From the NCBI RefSeq assembly GCF_018613715.1, contig NZ_JAGGPT010000013.1, positions 62,001 to 126,000 on the forward strand: a stretch of DNA of 64,000 nt, written 5' to 3'. Under the pieces are notes generated by a model. The model was not told the origin of the DNA, did no database searches, and saw nothing but the letters and a program-made list of their open reading frames with translations. Of the stretch, positions 52,305 to 61,835 are shown piece after piece. The translations under genes and the position numbers were made by a program. The first letter of the stretch is position 1; every line of letters starts with the position of its first letter. The DNA is from Chryseobacterium sp. ISL-6 (lineage in GTDB: Bacteria; Bacteroidota; Bacteroidia; Flavobacteriales; Weeksellaceae).

Positions 52305-52829
52305 TTATTGGGAAATAATAGTATACGTTAATTCAGTAGTATAGACTGTAGGAGCCTGACCAGCAATATAATTATCCAGGTAAGCATTAGCTCCAGCACC
52401 TTTATACTCAATACTGATTTTTTTATCTACACCTCCGTTGGGAGAAGTAACCAAGGTAGTTTCAGTGGCAGATAATTGTATATTCTGTGCATATTGCGCT
52501 CCATTTACAGCTTCAGATCCTGCACTTGCTTTGATCTGTACGGTATTGGCCTGAATATTTTTAGCTCCATTTTGTAAAGCTGCATTGGCACTTTTTACTT
52601 TTACCTGAAATCCTCCGGTACTGTAGATACTTAAATGGTCTGCATTCACAGAAGAAACTCCATTTACATAGTCATCCTTGGTCACATAGTCAAGGTTAAC
52701 GATTTTCTGAGCATTGTTCACCACAAGAGTTTGAATAGGTTTCAATCTCACATTGAGTGTTACATTTTGTTGAGCTTGTAATGCTGCAAATCCTAATAGA
52801 GCAAAAGAAGCTAAGATACATTTCTTCAT
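52305..52829 (-). CDS. Main fibre subunit (DUF4402-like)
   Basis: A 174-residue exported protein (signal to LQAQ, about 20). Strand-rich, starting TLNVRLKPIQTLVVN and ending TTELTYTIISQ. It has the small, Ala/Thr/Val-rich composition of fibre subunits, no Cys, and repeats of charged strands (VQIKASAGSE). Its own promoter lies 50 bases upstream and it heads the operon with chaperone, tip protein and usher. That it polymerises is inference. Confidence 0.75.
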   Translation of the reverse strand: MKKCILASFALLGFAALQAQQNVTLNVRLKPIQTLVVNNAQKIVNLDYVTKDDYVNGVSSVNADHLSIYSTGGFQVKVKSANAALQNGAKNIQANTVQIKASAGSEAVNGAQYAQNIQLSATETTLVTSPNGGVDKKISIEYKGAGANAYLDNYIAGQAPTVYTTELTYTIISQ

Positions 52830-52850
52830 AATTTAAAACGGTTTTCTTGT

Positions 52851-52889
52851 ATTAATAATTATTAATTTTTAGAATTTGCCGCAAATGTA
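52851..52889 (-). promoter_or_regulatory. Promoter and palindrome before the fibre operon
   Basis: Minus-strand -7 TACATTTG (plus 52882-52889), predicted start near 52878, leader of about 49 bases. Within the leader a perfect 16-bp palindrome ATTAATAATTATTAAT (52851-52866) could bind a regulator, for example the AraC protein encoded 0.8 kb away. Remaining bases of the 52830-53148 gap show nothing else. Confidence 0.6.
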
Positions 52890-53148
52890 GATAGAAAGAT
52901 AGCTTATGCTTTTGTGAAAAAATACTTAAAATTTGTGATTTTATGTAGTGAATTATTTACACACAGAAAGAGCCTTTTATGAAAAAATCATAAAAAGCAT
53001 CGAATATCAACAAAAAAATACCGTTAAAAATTAAAAGATATATTATATTATTATTAAATAATTCACTTTTATACGTTTATCGGTAAAAAAGACATTATGG
53101 AAAATTTTAATCTATACATGATAATTTCCATAAAGCTTTGTATATTTT

Positions 53149-53556
53149 TTATTGAGAAATTAGTGTTAGCACTAAATGATCAGATTGAAAATCAACTTCG
53201 CAACCTAATTTTTTTATCACTTTTTCTATATTCTCATTTATTTTATACACTTTCTGAATAACTCCTTTCTGGTGATCTATCAGATTATATTCTTTATAAC
53301 AACTGTTTTCAAGGTTTTCTTTTATATTGTTATTAGTTTCCTGGTGCGCTTTAACCTCAAAACCTGAGGGACTCGATACCGTCACAGATTGGAATTCAGG
53401 TGACCGGGATCTTTTTTTATCAGATACATCAGAATTAATTGAAAGGACTTGCACCGGATATAATCGGACATTTAGCCTCAAAGCATCAGACATCTGAGCA
53501 AAATATTTTGCACTTGCAAAAAATAAAACAATTAATAAAAACCTTGTAAAAAGCAT
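53149..53556 (-). CDS. Minor fibre-subunit-like exported protein
   Basis: The start is at 53556 (MLFTRFLLIVL), giving 135 residues with a signal peptide (to YFAQ, about 21); the frame is open to 53601. It shares short stretches with the main subunit: LRLNVRLYPVQVLSIN versus TLNVRLKPIQTLVVN, VSSPSGFEVKAH versus YSTGGFQVKVKS, and the final LVLTLISQ versus LTYTIISQ. It is shorter, with two Cys. It may be a minor subunit or terminator subunit, or a decaying copy. Confidence 0.65.
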   Translation of the reverse strand: MLFTRFLLIVLFFASAKYFAQMSDALRLNVRLYPVQVLSINSDVSDKKRSRSPEFQSVTVSSPSGFEVKAHQETNNNIKENLENSCYKEYNLIDHQKGVIQKVYKINENIEKVIKKLGCEVDFQSDHLVLTLISQ

Positions 53557-53603
53557 ATAGCCTAGATTTTTCACCAATCGGTTACTTAGGTAAATATACA
53601 ATA

Positions 53604-53637
53604 AATTCTATAACTTCATACAAGAAGTTCTAGAATT
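53604..53637 (-). terminator. Inverted repeat at the end of the AraC gene
   Basis: Arms of 14 bp (AATTCTATAACTTC at 53604-53617 and GAAGTTCTAGAATT at 53624-53637) differ by one base; loop 6. On the minus strand it overlaps the AraC stop codon and is followed by TTTATT. Possible terminator or attenuator before the minor subunit gene. Confidence 0.5.
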
Positions 53638-54505
53638 ATCTCAATTCTGAGGGATTTTTTCCGGTGTGCTTTTTAATGAAGTTCGTAAAATTCCCTTCAT
53701 TACTGAAACCCAGTTCATAAGAGACTTCAGAGATTGTACAGTTAGAAAAAACAAGTGCTTTTTTACATTCATTCACCAACTTTTCAATAATAATATGCTT
53801 GGCAGTTTTTCCCAGAACATATTCAGTCATTTCTGTTAATTTTCTGGCAGAAATATTCAGTTCATTAGCATAATAGGAGACCTTCTTTGCCCTTTTATAA
53901 TCTCTTTGTAAAATGACTTTAAACCTATTGACATAGTACATATAGTCGAATTTAAAATCTTTCTTTATCTCTTCGGTAGGTATATGTAAAAATGCATCCA
54001 GGATAAGCCTTTCTATTGCATTGTGAGCTGCAGAAATATACAGGCTCTTATCTTTACGCTGAAAACTCTCCATCCGCTCCATAAAAACTACTTTCATTTG
54101 TTCAATATTAGTGAAGGGCGCAATAAATACATCTGAATCATAATTGAAGAAAAGCTGGGAATTGATGAACAAACTGTCTTTTGTTGATCGTTCATAGAAA
54201 CTTGCTGAAAAGGCAATAACAAAAATTTCATATCTTTTCACTTTACCGAAAAGCACTTTCTTTTGAGGGCCTACGAATGCAATATTACCTGCCTGAATGT
54301 CATAAGATACATTCTCAACGGTTAGTTTGATATCTTCTAAAATGATATAGATACAAAAGTAATCCAGTGTGCTAAATTCTCTATTATTGTTATTTCTTTT
54401 TATAATAAGATCTAATCGATTGATACTAAATCCACTATCCTTTAACTGCTCCGTTATTATATACATACAATTGCTAATTCTATCAAGGAAAATCCCGTTC
54501 AACAA
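53636..54505 (-). CDS. AraC family regulator of the fibre locus
   Basis: A 289-residue protein (276 from the second ATG at 54466). N-terminal sensing part (about 1-185) and C-terminal AraC HTH region (ARKLTEMTEYVLG and CTISEVSYELGFSNEGNFTNFIKKHTGKNPSELR in parts). It precedes the subunit genes on the same strand and is the obvious candidate regulator of the fibre operon. Target is inferred from position. Confidence 0.88.
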   Translation of the reverse strand: MLNGIFLDRISNCMYIITEQLKDSGFSINRLDLIIKRNNNNREFSTLDYFCIYIILEDIKLTVENVSYDIQAGNIAFVGPQKKVLFGKVKRYEIFVIAFSASFYERSTKDSLFINSQLFFNYDSDVFIAPFTNIEQMKVVFMERMESFQRKDKSLYISAAHNAIERLILDAFLHIPTEEIKKDFKFDYMYYVNRFKVILQRDYKRAKKVSYYANELNISARKLTEMTEYVLGKTAKHIIIEKLVNECKKALVFSNCTISEVSYELGFSNEGNFTNFIKKHTGKNPSELR

Positions 54506-54879
54506 ACTATTATATAAATATAAAATTTTTACTAAATATTGTTCTACTAAAGGAAAAATGTACTAAAATTAACACATCACGGATTATTAACTAAAATCAT
54601 TTTAGTTTTATAAACTTTACATATAAGCGAATTAAACAATCATTTACTACCCCTTGTCATGTATATTATATTTTCATTTCTTATCACTGTCATTAGTATT
54701 TTCTATTTTTCCCGATTGTATATTTTCATAACTTGTCTATTTTAACTTAAGGAAGAAATACAAAAAATCTACAAATAAATTTGCTTAAATTTAAAGACAA
54801 TAACAATCTTTAATCCATTTAATTCCAGACAAATACAACAAATATTTAAAAGCAATTAGTAGAAAAACAGCAACGTCTC
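54506..54879. other. Intergenic region without recognised gene
   Basis: About 374 AT-rich bases separating the divergent AraC and VWA genes. Both promoters should lie here but I found no convincing TAnnTTTG; no RNA gene or repeat was seen. Confidence 0.4.
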
Positions 54880-56022
54880 ATGACTAATAAAGATTTTAAT
54901 TTTCACAAAGGATTTACATTCAGCAAACATATTCCGGAAGAAGTATCAAATTTTGACCGGGTCTTTGATGTTTTCAAAGATTTGCTTACCCATACTTCCG
55001 GAGATATCGAAGAAGCCTTTGAATGGCTCGATATGCTGAATAAAGAATATGACATTTTCGACGATGGATATACCATTGAGGATTTTGAAGAGGATTTAAG
55101 AAAACGCGGATACATCAAAAAAGAAGATGATCCTGAAGATGGGAATTCCGGATCAGGAAAAGGTAAAAATATACTGACTGCCAAACTGGAGGCTGCTTTA
55201 CGGGAATATGCTTTGGATCAGATTTTTGGAAAGCTGAAAAAAAGCGGCGTCGGAAACCATCGTACATCGAAAACGGGTGTTGGTGATGAAAGAGATGGTG
55301 AAAATCGCACCTATCAATATGGAGATGATCTGTCGTTGGTGAATATGACTGAAAGTCTAAAAAACGCACAGATCAATAACGGAATTTCTGACCTGCGCCT
55401 CACGGAAGACGACCTCATCGTAGAGGAAACCAAACATAAAGCGCAGATGAGTACCGTATTGATGATTGACATCAGCCACTCCATGATCTTATATGGTGAA
55501 GACCGTATCACGCCTGCTAAAAAAGTGGCCATGGCGCTGGTAGAATTAATTAACCGAAAATATCCAAAGGATTCCATTGATATTATTGTTTTTGGAAATG
55601 AAGCCTGGCCTATTAAAGTTAAGGATCTGCCTTACTTAAAGGTCGGCCCTTATCATACCAATACAGTCGCCGGTTTAGAGTTAGCAATGGATATTCTTCG
55701 CAGAAAAAGAAATACCAATAAGCAGATCTTTATGATCACTGATGGAAAACCAAGTTGTATTCAACTGCCTACAGGTGAGTTTTATATGAACAGCAATGGC
55801 CTGGACGAAATGATTGTTTCCCAATGCCTCAACAGAGCAGCACAAGCCAGAAAACTGAAAATTCCAATCACTACTTTTATGATTGCTCAGGATCCTTATC
55901 TGCGTCAGTTTGTGGAAGCCTTTACAGCACAAAATAAAGGGAAAGCCTTTTTAACGGGTCTTTCAGGTTTAGGGCAAATGATTTTTGAAGATTATGAAAA
56001 AAACAGAATTAAAAGAATTTAG
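54880..56022 (+). CDS. VWA-domain protein
   Basis: A 380-residue cytoplasmic protein. The VWA domain (about 190-370) has the MIDAS motif MIDISHSMILYGEDR (DxSxS at about 199-203), ITDGKPS and ITTFMIAQDP. The N-terminal part is acidic with a Gly-rich linker (EDDPEDGNSGSGKG). Paired with a MoxR AAA ATPase, as in Moco/MoxR-VWA chaperone systems that load metals or remodel proteins. Client not evident here. Confidence 0.88.
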   Translation: MTNKDFNFHKGFTFSKHIPEEVSNFDRVFDVFKDLLTHTSGDIEEAFEWLDMLNKEYDIFDDGYTIEDFEEDLRKRGYIKKEDDPEDGNSGSGKGKNILTAKLEAALREYALDQIFGKLKKSGVGNHRTSKTGVGDERDGENRTYQYGDDLSLVNMTESLKNAQINNGISDLRLTEDDLIVEETKHKAQMSTVLMIDISHSMILYGEDRITPAKKVAMALVELINRKYPKDSIDIIVFGNEAWPIKVKDLPYLKVGPYHTNTVAGLELAMDILRRKRNTNKQIFMITDGKPSCIQLPTGEFYMNSNGLDEMIVSQCLNRAAQARKLKIPITTFMIAQDPYLRQFVEAFTAQNKGKAFLTGLSGLGQMIFEDYEKNRIKRI

Positions 56023-56027
56023 ATATA

Positions 56028-56058
56028 AGATGTCAGATGTTAGACATTAGATGTCAGA
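56028..56058. repeat. Short direct repeat between the VWA and AAA genes
   Basis: AGATGTCAGA at 56028-56037 and at 56049-56058, with a related TTAGACATT between them. It resembles short dispersed TTAGATGTCAGA-type repeats I recall between flavobacterial genes. Confidence 0.5.
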
Positions 56059-56110
56059 CCTATAATTAAGATAAAAGTATCATTAAATAATTGTTATTAC
56101 TTACAAGAAA

Positions 56111-57565
56111 ATGAAAAACGATATTACATTTAAAGAATTAAAAAAATCCGGTTATACTGATAAAACGATCAATGAAGAAATTCAGGCAAACTTAATTGCA
56201 AGAATTAAAGCTAAAGAACCTGTATTTGAAGGTCTTTTAGGTTATGAAGATACGGTAGTTCCGCAATTGAAAAAAGCTATTCTTGCCGGTCATCATATTA
56301 ATCTATTGGGTTTACGTGGCCAGGCAAAAACGAGGATTGCAAGAAGTATGGTCAATCTTCTTGATGAATACATGCCTATTGTAAAAGGATCCGAGATCAA
56401 TGACAGTCCGTTTCAGCCTATCTCAAAATTTGCCCGGGATCTTATTGCTGAACATGGTGATGAAACACCTATTTCATGGGTACACCGCTCCAACCGTTTC
56501 TTTGAGAAACTGGCAACACCGGATGTGAATGTTGCTGACTTAATTGGGGATATAGATCCTATTAAAGCGGCTACTTTAAAACTCCCCTATTCCGATGAGC
56601 GTGTTTTACACTATGGAATGATTCCTCGTGCCAACCGTTCGATATTTGTATTAAATGAACTTCCGGATCTACAGGCACGGATTCAGGTTTCTTTATTTAA
56701 TATTTTGCAGGAAGGTGATATTCAGATTCGTGGATTTCAGTTGAGAATGCCACTTGATATCCAGTTTGTCTTTACAGCAAACCCTGAAGATTATACCAAC
56801 CGTGGAAGTATTGTAACTCCTTTAAAAGATAGAATCGGATCGCAAATTTTTACCCATTATCCTCAGACGATTGCGCTTGCCAGACAGATTACAGAACAGG
56901 AAGCCAGGGTTTCAACCGAAGACCGATCAAAAATACAAATTCCAGGTCTGGCAAAAGATCTTTTGGAAGAAGTTGCTTTTGCAGCACGTGACAGTGAATA
57001 TGTGGATGCAAAAAGTGGTGTAAGTGCGCGACTTACCATCAGTGCTATGGAAAATTTAATGGCGGCTGCAAAATTACGTCTGATCGAGTCTGGTGCCGAA
57101 AAAACGACAATTCGTTTGCTCGATTTTATGTCGATCATTCCATCAATTACAGGAAAAATAGAACTTGTGTATGAAGGCGAGCAGGAAGGTGCAGATTATG
57201 TAGCGAAAATATTAATCGACAAAGCGGTTATGGTACAGTTTGAAATGCTGTTCCCACGTATATCCAAGCTGGAAAAAGAGAGTATTAAAACACCATATAC
57301 TGACTTGATCAAATGGTTTAACAAAAACCACCTTGAACTCAATTATGCAGATTCAGATGAGGAATTCTATGCTAAACTAAACAGCATAACCCCTCTGGTA
57401 GCAGTGGTTGAAGAAAATACTTCAGGACTCAGCCCTGAAGATCAGAATTTTTGCAAAGAATTGGTTTTATGGGCTTTAACCATTAGTAAAAAACTGGATA
57501 AATCTGAAAACCAGACTGCTTTCACTTTTGATTCAGCAGATGTAGGTCAGTTTTTCCGAAACTAA
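56111..57565 (+). CDS. MoxR-like AAA+ ATPase
   Basis: A 484-residue AAA ATPase. Walker A GLRGQAKT (about 67-74, the MoxR form with Ala before Lys), Walker B/FLNE region SIFVLNELPDLQARIQVSLF, sensor I FVFTANPEDYTNRG and a C-terminal lid region. It acts with the VWA protein encoded just upstream. It is about 150 residues longer than the shortest MoxR proteins because of a C-terminal extension (about 340-484). Confidence 0.9.
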   Translation: MKNDITFKELKKSGYTDKTINEEIQANLIARIKAKEPVFEGLLGYEDTVVPQLKKAILAGHHINLLGLRGQAKTRIARSMVNLLDEYMPIVKGSEINDSPFQPISKFARDLIAEHGDETPISWVHRSNRFFEKLATPDVNVADLIGDIDPIKAATLKLPYSDERVLHYGMIPRANRSIFVLNELPDLQARIQVSLFNILQEGDIQIRGFQLRMPLDIQFVFTANPEDYTNRGSIVTPLKDRIGSQIFTHYPQTIALARQITEQEARVSTEDRSKIQIPGLAKDLLEEVAFAARDSEYVDAKSGVSARLTISAMENLMAAAKLRLIESGAEKTTIRLLDFMSIIPSITGKIELVYEGEQEGADYVAKILIDKAVMVQFEMLFPRISKLEKESIKTPYTDLIKWFNKNHLELNYADSDEEFYAKLNSITPLVAVVEENTSGLSPEDQNFCKELVLWALTISKKLDKSENQTAFTFDSADVGQFFRN

Positions 57566-57592
57566 ACTATACAAACAACAGAAAGTATATGC

Positions 57593-57628
57593 AAACAACA
57601 GCTTCAGATTTCTCTGAAGCTGTTGTTT
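57593..57628. terminator. Bidirectional terminator
   Basis: A very stable 16-bp stem (AAACAACAGCTTCAGA at 57593-57608 with 57613-57628), loop TTTC, followed by TATTTTT, between the AAA and the converging GH106-like gene. Confidence 0.92.
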
Positions 57629-57643
57629 TATTTTTAAATTCTT

Positions 57644-60517
57644 CTAATAAATAGTGACCGGACCTGCCAAACCCATGGATTGAAGTGGCTGGTCCTTCTT
57701 TTTTTGATTCGTCCAGTATTGTGCAACAACATTATCTTTAAGGGTTTTCATATAGTTCACCATGACGGTAACCACCTTAATTTCGATATCATTCATTCCT
57801 TCCCTGATTAAACCTTCCAAAGGATAAATTCTTCTACCAAACCACTGTGTTCCCGCTTCTACTCCATTGATACGAACCTCACAGATTCCATATACAATTC
57901 CCAGATTCAGATAATTTATTGTTGACTTATCTCCTGATTGAAACCTATTCCGGTATACTACCGTTCCGGCAAAATTTACATATGCAGGAAGTTCTTTAAG
58001 ATCAGCCAGTTTATTGAGTTCTTCTTTTTTAATGGTTCCATCATAGTGTCTGAATTCAACATCCCAGGTATTGTTAAGTTCTGTTGAGTTATTTCCAGTT
58101 AAAGGACTGTCTTTCCAGACTATTCCTTTTCTATCATGATCAAAAACAATCAGCTTAGAATCGGCAGGGCCTAAATCGATATGAAGGCGTCCTTCCGGCA
58201 GCTCCAGTCTGAAACGTTTACCTGTTGCAGCATCCCATAACCAGGCCCGTTTGTGTCTGATCACCTCTTTTTCAAATGTAATATCCAACGGCGCATTGTG
58301 TTTACTGCTGGAATTATTAAACAGGAAAAGGTCCGCTTTATCTGTCTGATAACGCACCTGGGTGACAAACGTCTTTGGGGACTGAATCTTCACATAAGGC
58401 TTAATATTATACTTTTCCTGAACAGTTTTATACCAACCCAGGAAATCAGACGCTGGCTTTTTTAAGAAAATAAAGCGGTCAGGATAAGCCTGCATTTTCG
58501 TGACCCAGTCTCTTACTTCCCGATCTCTTTTCTCATAATTATTCCAGCCTGTAGACCGGTCTGGTGTGGCTTCAATACAAAAGATTCTTCCGCCACTGCT
58601 AACAAAATCATGGAGTTTACTGGCGGTAGCTGTATCTAAACTATGTACTTCGATCAAAAATAAAGTATGGTATTTTCTCTTTCCATAAGTAAGGAAACCT
58701 TTCTTGACTTCCGAGTCGTTGATGACGCGTTCAGAGACATAATCACAGGCATTACCATTCTGATGAATAGATTCCCAGATCAGTGCCTGATAAGCTGGCG
58801 ATACCATAACAGGGAAAGGTTCCATCTGCGCCCCATATTCCGACCACTGATCCGTAAAAGGTGCCAAAAGTGCAATATCAGCAAACATACTTGCCTGCTG
58901 TAATACGGCTGATAATCTTGCCCGGTAATCTGTATAATGTTTAAAATAAGGCCACATCGTATTCTTCTCATTGAAATATCCACCATAGGTTATCCAGCCG
59001 GGAAAAGCTGCTTCTGGTGGCGAATAATTAAATCCATGAAAAATAGGATGGGTAACTCCGGATATCGTACTCTGATCTCCGGCTATTTTAAAAATTTCCA
59101 GCGATTCATTAAAGACCATATCCGTATTGGTAAGCTCTTCTGAGCTGATCAGCTTTTTATCCTTTAAATGTGCTGCGGAGGAAACCAATTTATTGATCAT
59201 CGTATTTCCCCTACCCAGATGCCAGGGATATTGCGTGAATTTTTCCTCACTGATATCTTCTCCTATTCCATATTTCAGCCAGGTCTCACATTCAGGGATA
59301 TCGATATCAAAACTTCCTTCCAGTGGAAAATAACCGCGTCCATAAGCTTGTGCTCTTGATTTTATCTTATTGTCTTTACACCACTGTACAAAGGTATGTA
59401 CAAATCTTTCCTCAAATATTTCAGCTTTTGTCAGTTCAAAATCGTACCGCATCCGGTCGATCATCTTTTTAAATTCCGGACCTGATTTTACGGGATAAAG
59501 GATATTCTGACCGGTCGTATTTCCCATTCCACCAATTTTAAATAAAACAAAAGGCAGATAAGGATACAGGTCATATCCCCTTCTCCGTTTAAACTCGCTC
59601 ATCATATCATTGCTCCAGTTCGTTCCTTCCGTCTCCAGACTGTCGACGAAGAAAGATCTGACATTTGGAGCAAGCGGTCCTATTTTTTGATGAATGCTGT
59701 CACTCATCCTGTTGAAGTATTTCTTTACTGCCGCAGTATCGTAATGATTCAGTACAGGTCCCATACCACCCGGAGCACCCTGGATCACACTCATAAAGCG
59801 CTGTATTTTTACCAGTCCGTAAATGGCATAATCACCTTTAGGTATAGAAACTTTGATCATCCCATTTTTAATCTGATCCGACAGGTTCATTACTTCATCC
59901 ATACTGTTTAAAGGATCGGGAACAAGCTTTACTTCCATCATTTCCATTGTTCTTCCGCTATACGGACTTGTAATGGCCGGATCAGCCTCTTTGTAAAGAT
60001 CAAAAAGAGAGAACTCTGTGGTAAGGGGACCTTTCAATTTTTTTACAGCGATCACCACGATCTGTGAACATTCTTCCTTTTTCAGGAAATCACCACCCAT
60101 AGGGAATCCGGTACCGACAAGCAAATCGCAGGTCATCCCTAATGATTTAGCTTCTTCAAGGGTGAATTTCAATAATTCAATCCACTCATCACTCATCCAG
60201 TCTACACTGGGTTTATTCATATCATCAGTTCGTGAGGGAAATGATATGGGATTGATCTCTACACCCCCTATTCCTGCATCTTTTAAAATCCTGAGTTCAC
60301 GGGCAAGTTCTGATTTTTCTATTTTATCGCCGTTCCACCACCAACGGACAAATGGCCGGTAATGATTTTCCGGGTTACTGAATATTTCAAATAGTGACTT
60401 ATTAAGGGGTAAATTTCCTTCTTTCAGCATTGCATGTGCATATGACGGCAATACATTCACTAAAACTAAACCGGATGCTGCAACTGAACAATGTTTCAAA
60501 AAGTCTCTTCTTTTCAT
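57644..60517 (-). CDS. Tat-exported glycoside hydrolase, GH106-like (alpha-L-rhamnosidase family)
   Basis: The start is at 60517 (MKRRDFLKHC), giving 957 residues, with a twin-arginine signal (KRRDFLK) to about residue 31; the frame is open ten residues further. The catalytic part carries PFVRWWWNGDKI and LKDAGIGGVEINPISF (about 50-90), then SFFVDSLETEGTNWSNDM and ISSEELT, and a C-terminal GH2-like sugar-binding region (YRNRFQSGDKSTI, GTQWFGRRIYPLEGL). These are features of GH106 rhamnosidases, which act by inversion with two Glu. Tat export fits a folded or cofactor-bearing enzyme, or simply the Tat route. Substrate is inferred. Confidence 0.85.
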   Translation of the reverse strand: MKRRDFLKHCSVAASGLVLVNVLPSYAHAMLKEGNLPLNKSLFEIFSNPENHYRPFVRWWWNGDKIEKSELARELRILKDAGIGGVEINPISFPSRTDDMNKPSVDWMSDEWIELLKFTLEEAKSLGMTCDLLVGTGFPMGGDFLKKEECSQIVVIAVKKLKGPLTTEFSLFDLYKEADPAITSPYSGRTMEMMEVKLVPDPLNSMDEVMNLSDQIKNGMIKVSIPKGDYAIYGLVKIQRFMSVIQGAPGGMGPVLNHYDTAAVKKYFNRMSDSIHQKIGPLAPNVRSFFVDSLETEGTNWSNDMMSEFKRRRGYDLYPYLPFVLFKIGGMGNTTGQNILYPVKSGPEFKKMIDRMRYDFELTKAEIFEERFVHTFVQWCKDNKIKSRAQAYGRGYFPLEGSFDIDIPECETWLKYGIGEDISEEKFTQYPWHLGRGNTMINKLVSSAAHLKDKKLISSEELTNTDMVFNESLEIFKIAGDQSTISGVTHPIFHGFNYSPPEAAFPGWITYGGYFNEKNTMWPYFKHYTDYRARLSAVLQQASMFADIALLAPFTDQWSEYGAQMEPFPVMVSPAYQALIWESIHQNGNACDYVSERVINDSEVKKGFLTYGKRKYHTLFLIEVHSLDTATASKLHDFVSSGGRIFCIEATPDRSTGWNNYEKRDREVRDWVTKMQAYPDRFIFLKKPASDFLGWYKTVQEKYNIKPYVKIQSPKTFVTQVRYQTDKADLFLFNNSSSKHNAPLDITFEKEVIRHKRAWLWDAATGKRFRLELPEGRLHIDLGPADSKLIVFDHDRKGIVWKDSPLTGNNSTELNNTWDVEFRHYDGTIKKEELNKLADLKELPAYVNFAGTVVYRNRFQSGDKSTINYLNLGIVYGICEVRINGVEAGTQWFGRRIYPLEGLIREGMNDIEIKVVTVMVNYMKTLKDNVVAQYWTNQKKKDQPLQSMGLAGPVTIY

Positions 60518-60661
60518 GAATGGCCTGTGTATTAAAATTGATAACACTTATACAAACAGATTCCCTTGAAGGAATCAGATAAGCGGGCGAACCAAATTTA
60601 ATAGATTTGCCAACAATAATACACTTTTGTTGGAAAAATAATAGGAGATATTTAATGAAGA

Positions 60662-60692
60662 TAAAAAATCCAGGAATTCTATTTTCCTGGAT
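60662..60692 (-). terminator. Terminator of serine hydrolase gene
   Basis: A perfect 9-bp stem (ATCCAGGAA with TTCCTGGAT, 60668-60676 and 60684-60692), 7-base loop; on the minus strand followed by TTTTTTATC. It is about 30 bases past the hydrolase stop at 60721. Confidence 0.8.
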
Positions 60693-60720
60693 CAGTTAAT
60701 ACTTTACGTAAAGAACAGAT

Positions 60721-61776
60721 TTATTTCAATATTTTTTGAGAAATTTCATTAAATAAGTTCTGTCTCATCTTTGAGTTTCTTTGACTTAGAAGTACGATAA
60801 CGCCCCAATTTTTAACCCTGTTATAAAATATGATCGAAGATTGTCCCATAGAATCACCTGTTTTTACATACACGGTATTTTTATCATCCGCTATAATGTT
60901 TGTCCCCAATCCCAATTCTCTATTATTATCTTTATAGAAGATCTTTTCGGTCAGCATTGCTGCCTGAGATATTTTATTTCCTTTAGTCAAAACCGCTTTC
61001 AAATAGGTGATCATATCAGAAGTATTGGACTTTATTAATCCTGCAGGTGCCGTAACATTCCATTTAAGAAATTCCTGAACACCACCATTAGGATTGTAGC
61101 CTGTTGTTTTATTTTTTACATTAAAATCTTTTGTTAGGGTATGATTCATTTTTAATGGCTTCAGTATTTTCTCACGAATGATCTCATCATAAGTCTTTTC
61201 ATATACCTTTTCTAAGATTTGCCCCAATAAAGTGTAACCAAGGGTTGAATAACGGTATTTTCCATAATCAGTTAATTCAGTGCAATTATTGACAATATCA
61301 GTTAATGTTTTTTCATTTACACTATTGATAGGTTGTTGCGAATCAAGCTCTACAAGTTTTGCAAAATCGACATCAGGCAAGCCAGATTGATGGGAAGCTA
61401 AATCCGATATTCTTATGTTATTTTTAAGATCCTTCTGTAATACATATTCTTTAGGAAGGTAGTTGTCTATATAATCATCTAATTTTACTTTATTTTCAAT
61501 AGCTGCCTGTGCAATTAAATTTGAAGTTAAAATTTTAGTAATTGAAGCAATTTCAAACAGGGAGTTTTTATCAATATCCATTTGATTTTCCTTACTCAGT
61601 TTACCATATGCGATATAATGTTCTTTATTATTATTGATGTAACCAACACTAATCCCTACATCCGGATTATTTTTATAGTTACTTTGAATAATGGAATCGA
61701 TCTTTTTAGAATAGTCCTGCCCAAAAGTAAAGTTGCTTATTAATAATACGGCTACCATTTTTAATGCGTTTTTCAT
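60721..61776 (-). CDS. Serine hydrolase, beta-lactamase family, exported
   Basis: A 351-residue protein with signal peptide (to FTFGQ, about 20). SxxK is ASITKI (about 77-82); second motif YST in YRYSTLGYTLL; third motif TGDSMGQ (KTG-like, near 308). Its upstream region carries the two boxes found also before the neighbouring hydrolase gene. Substrate unknown. Confidence 0.87.
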   Translation of the reverse strand: MKNALKMVAVLLISNFTFGQDYSKKIDSIIQSNYKNNPDVGISVGYINNNKEHYIAYGKLSKENQMDIDKNSLFEIASITKILTSNLIAQAAIENKVKLDDYIDNYLPKEYVLQKDLKNNIRISDLASHQSGLPDVDFAKLVELDSQQPINSVNEKTLTDIVNNCTELTDYGKYRYSTLGYTLLGQILEKVYEKTYDEIIREKILKPLKMNHTLTKDFNVKNKTTGYNPNGGVQEFLKWNVTAPAGLIKSNTSDMITYLKAVLTKGNKISQAAMLTEKIFYKDNNRELGLGTNIIADDKNTVYVKTGDSMGQSSIIFYNRVKNWGVIVLLSQRNSKMRQNLFNEISQKILK

Positions 61777-61835
61777 AGTTTTTTATTTAGGTTAAATTTA
61801 TATTGATGCAAATGTGTGAAAGAAATGATCTTCCC

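Noticed and set aside
53041..53148. AT-rich stretch considered as an RNA gene
   Set aside because: No stable hairpin or conserved RNA motif visible.
54903..55184. Leftward frame inside the VWA gene
   Set aside because: Shadow of the acidic VWA N-terminus; Ser-rich composition typical of complement reading.
58937..59359. Several rightward frames within the GH106-like gene
   Set aside because: Antisense to a 957-residue gene with clear family motifs.
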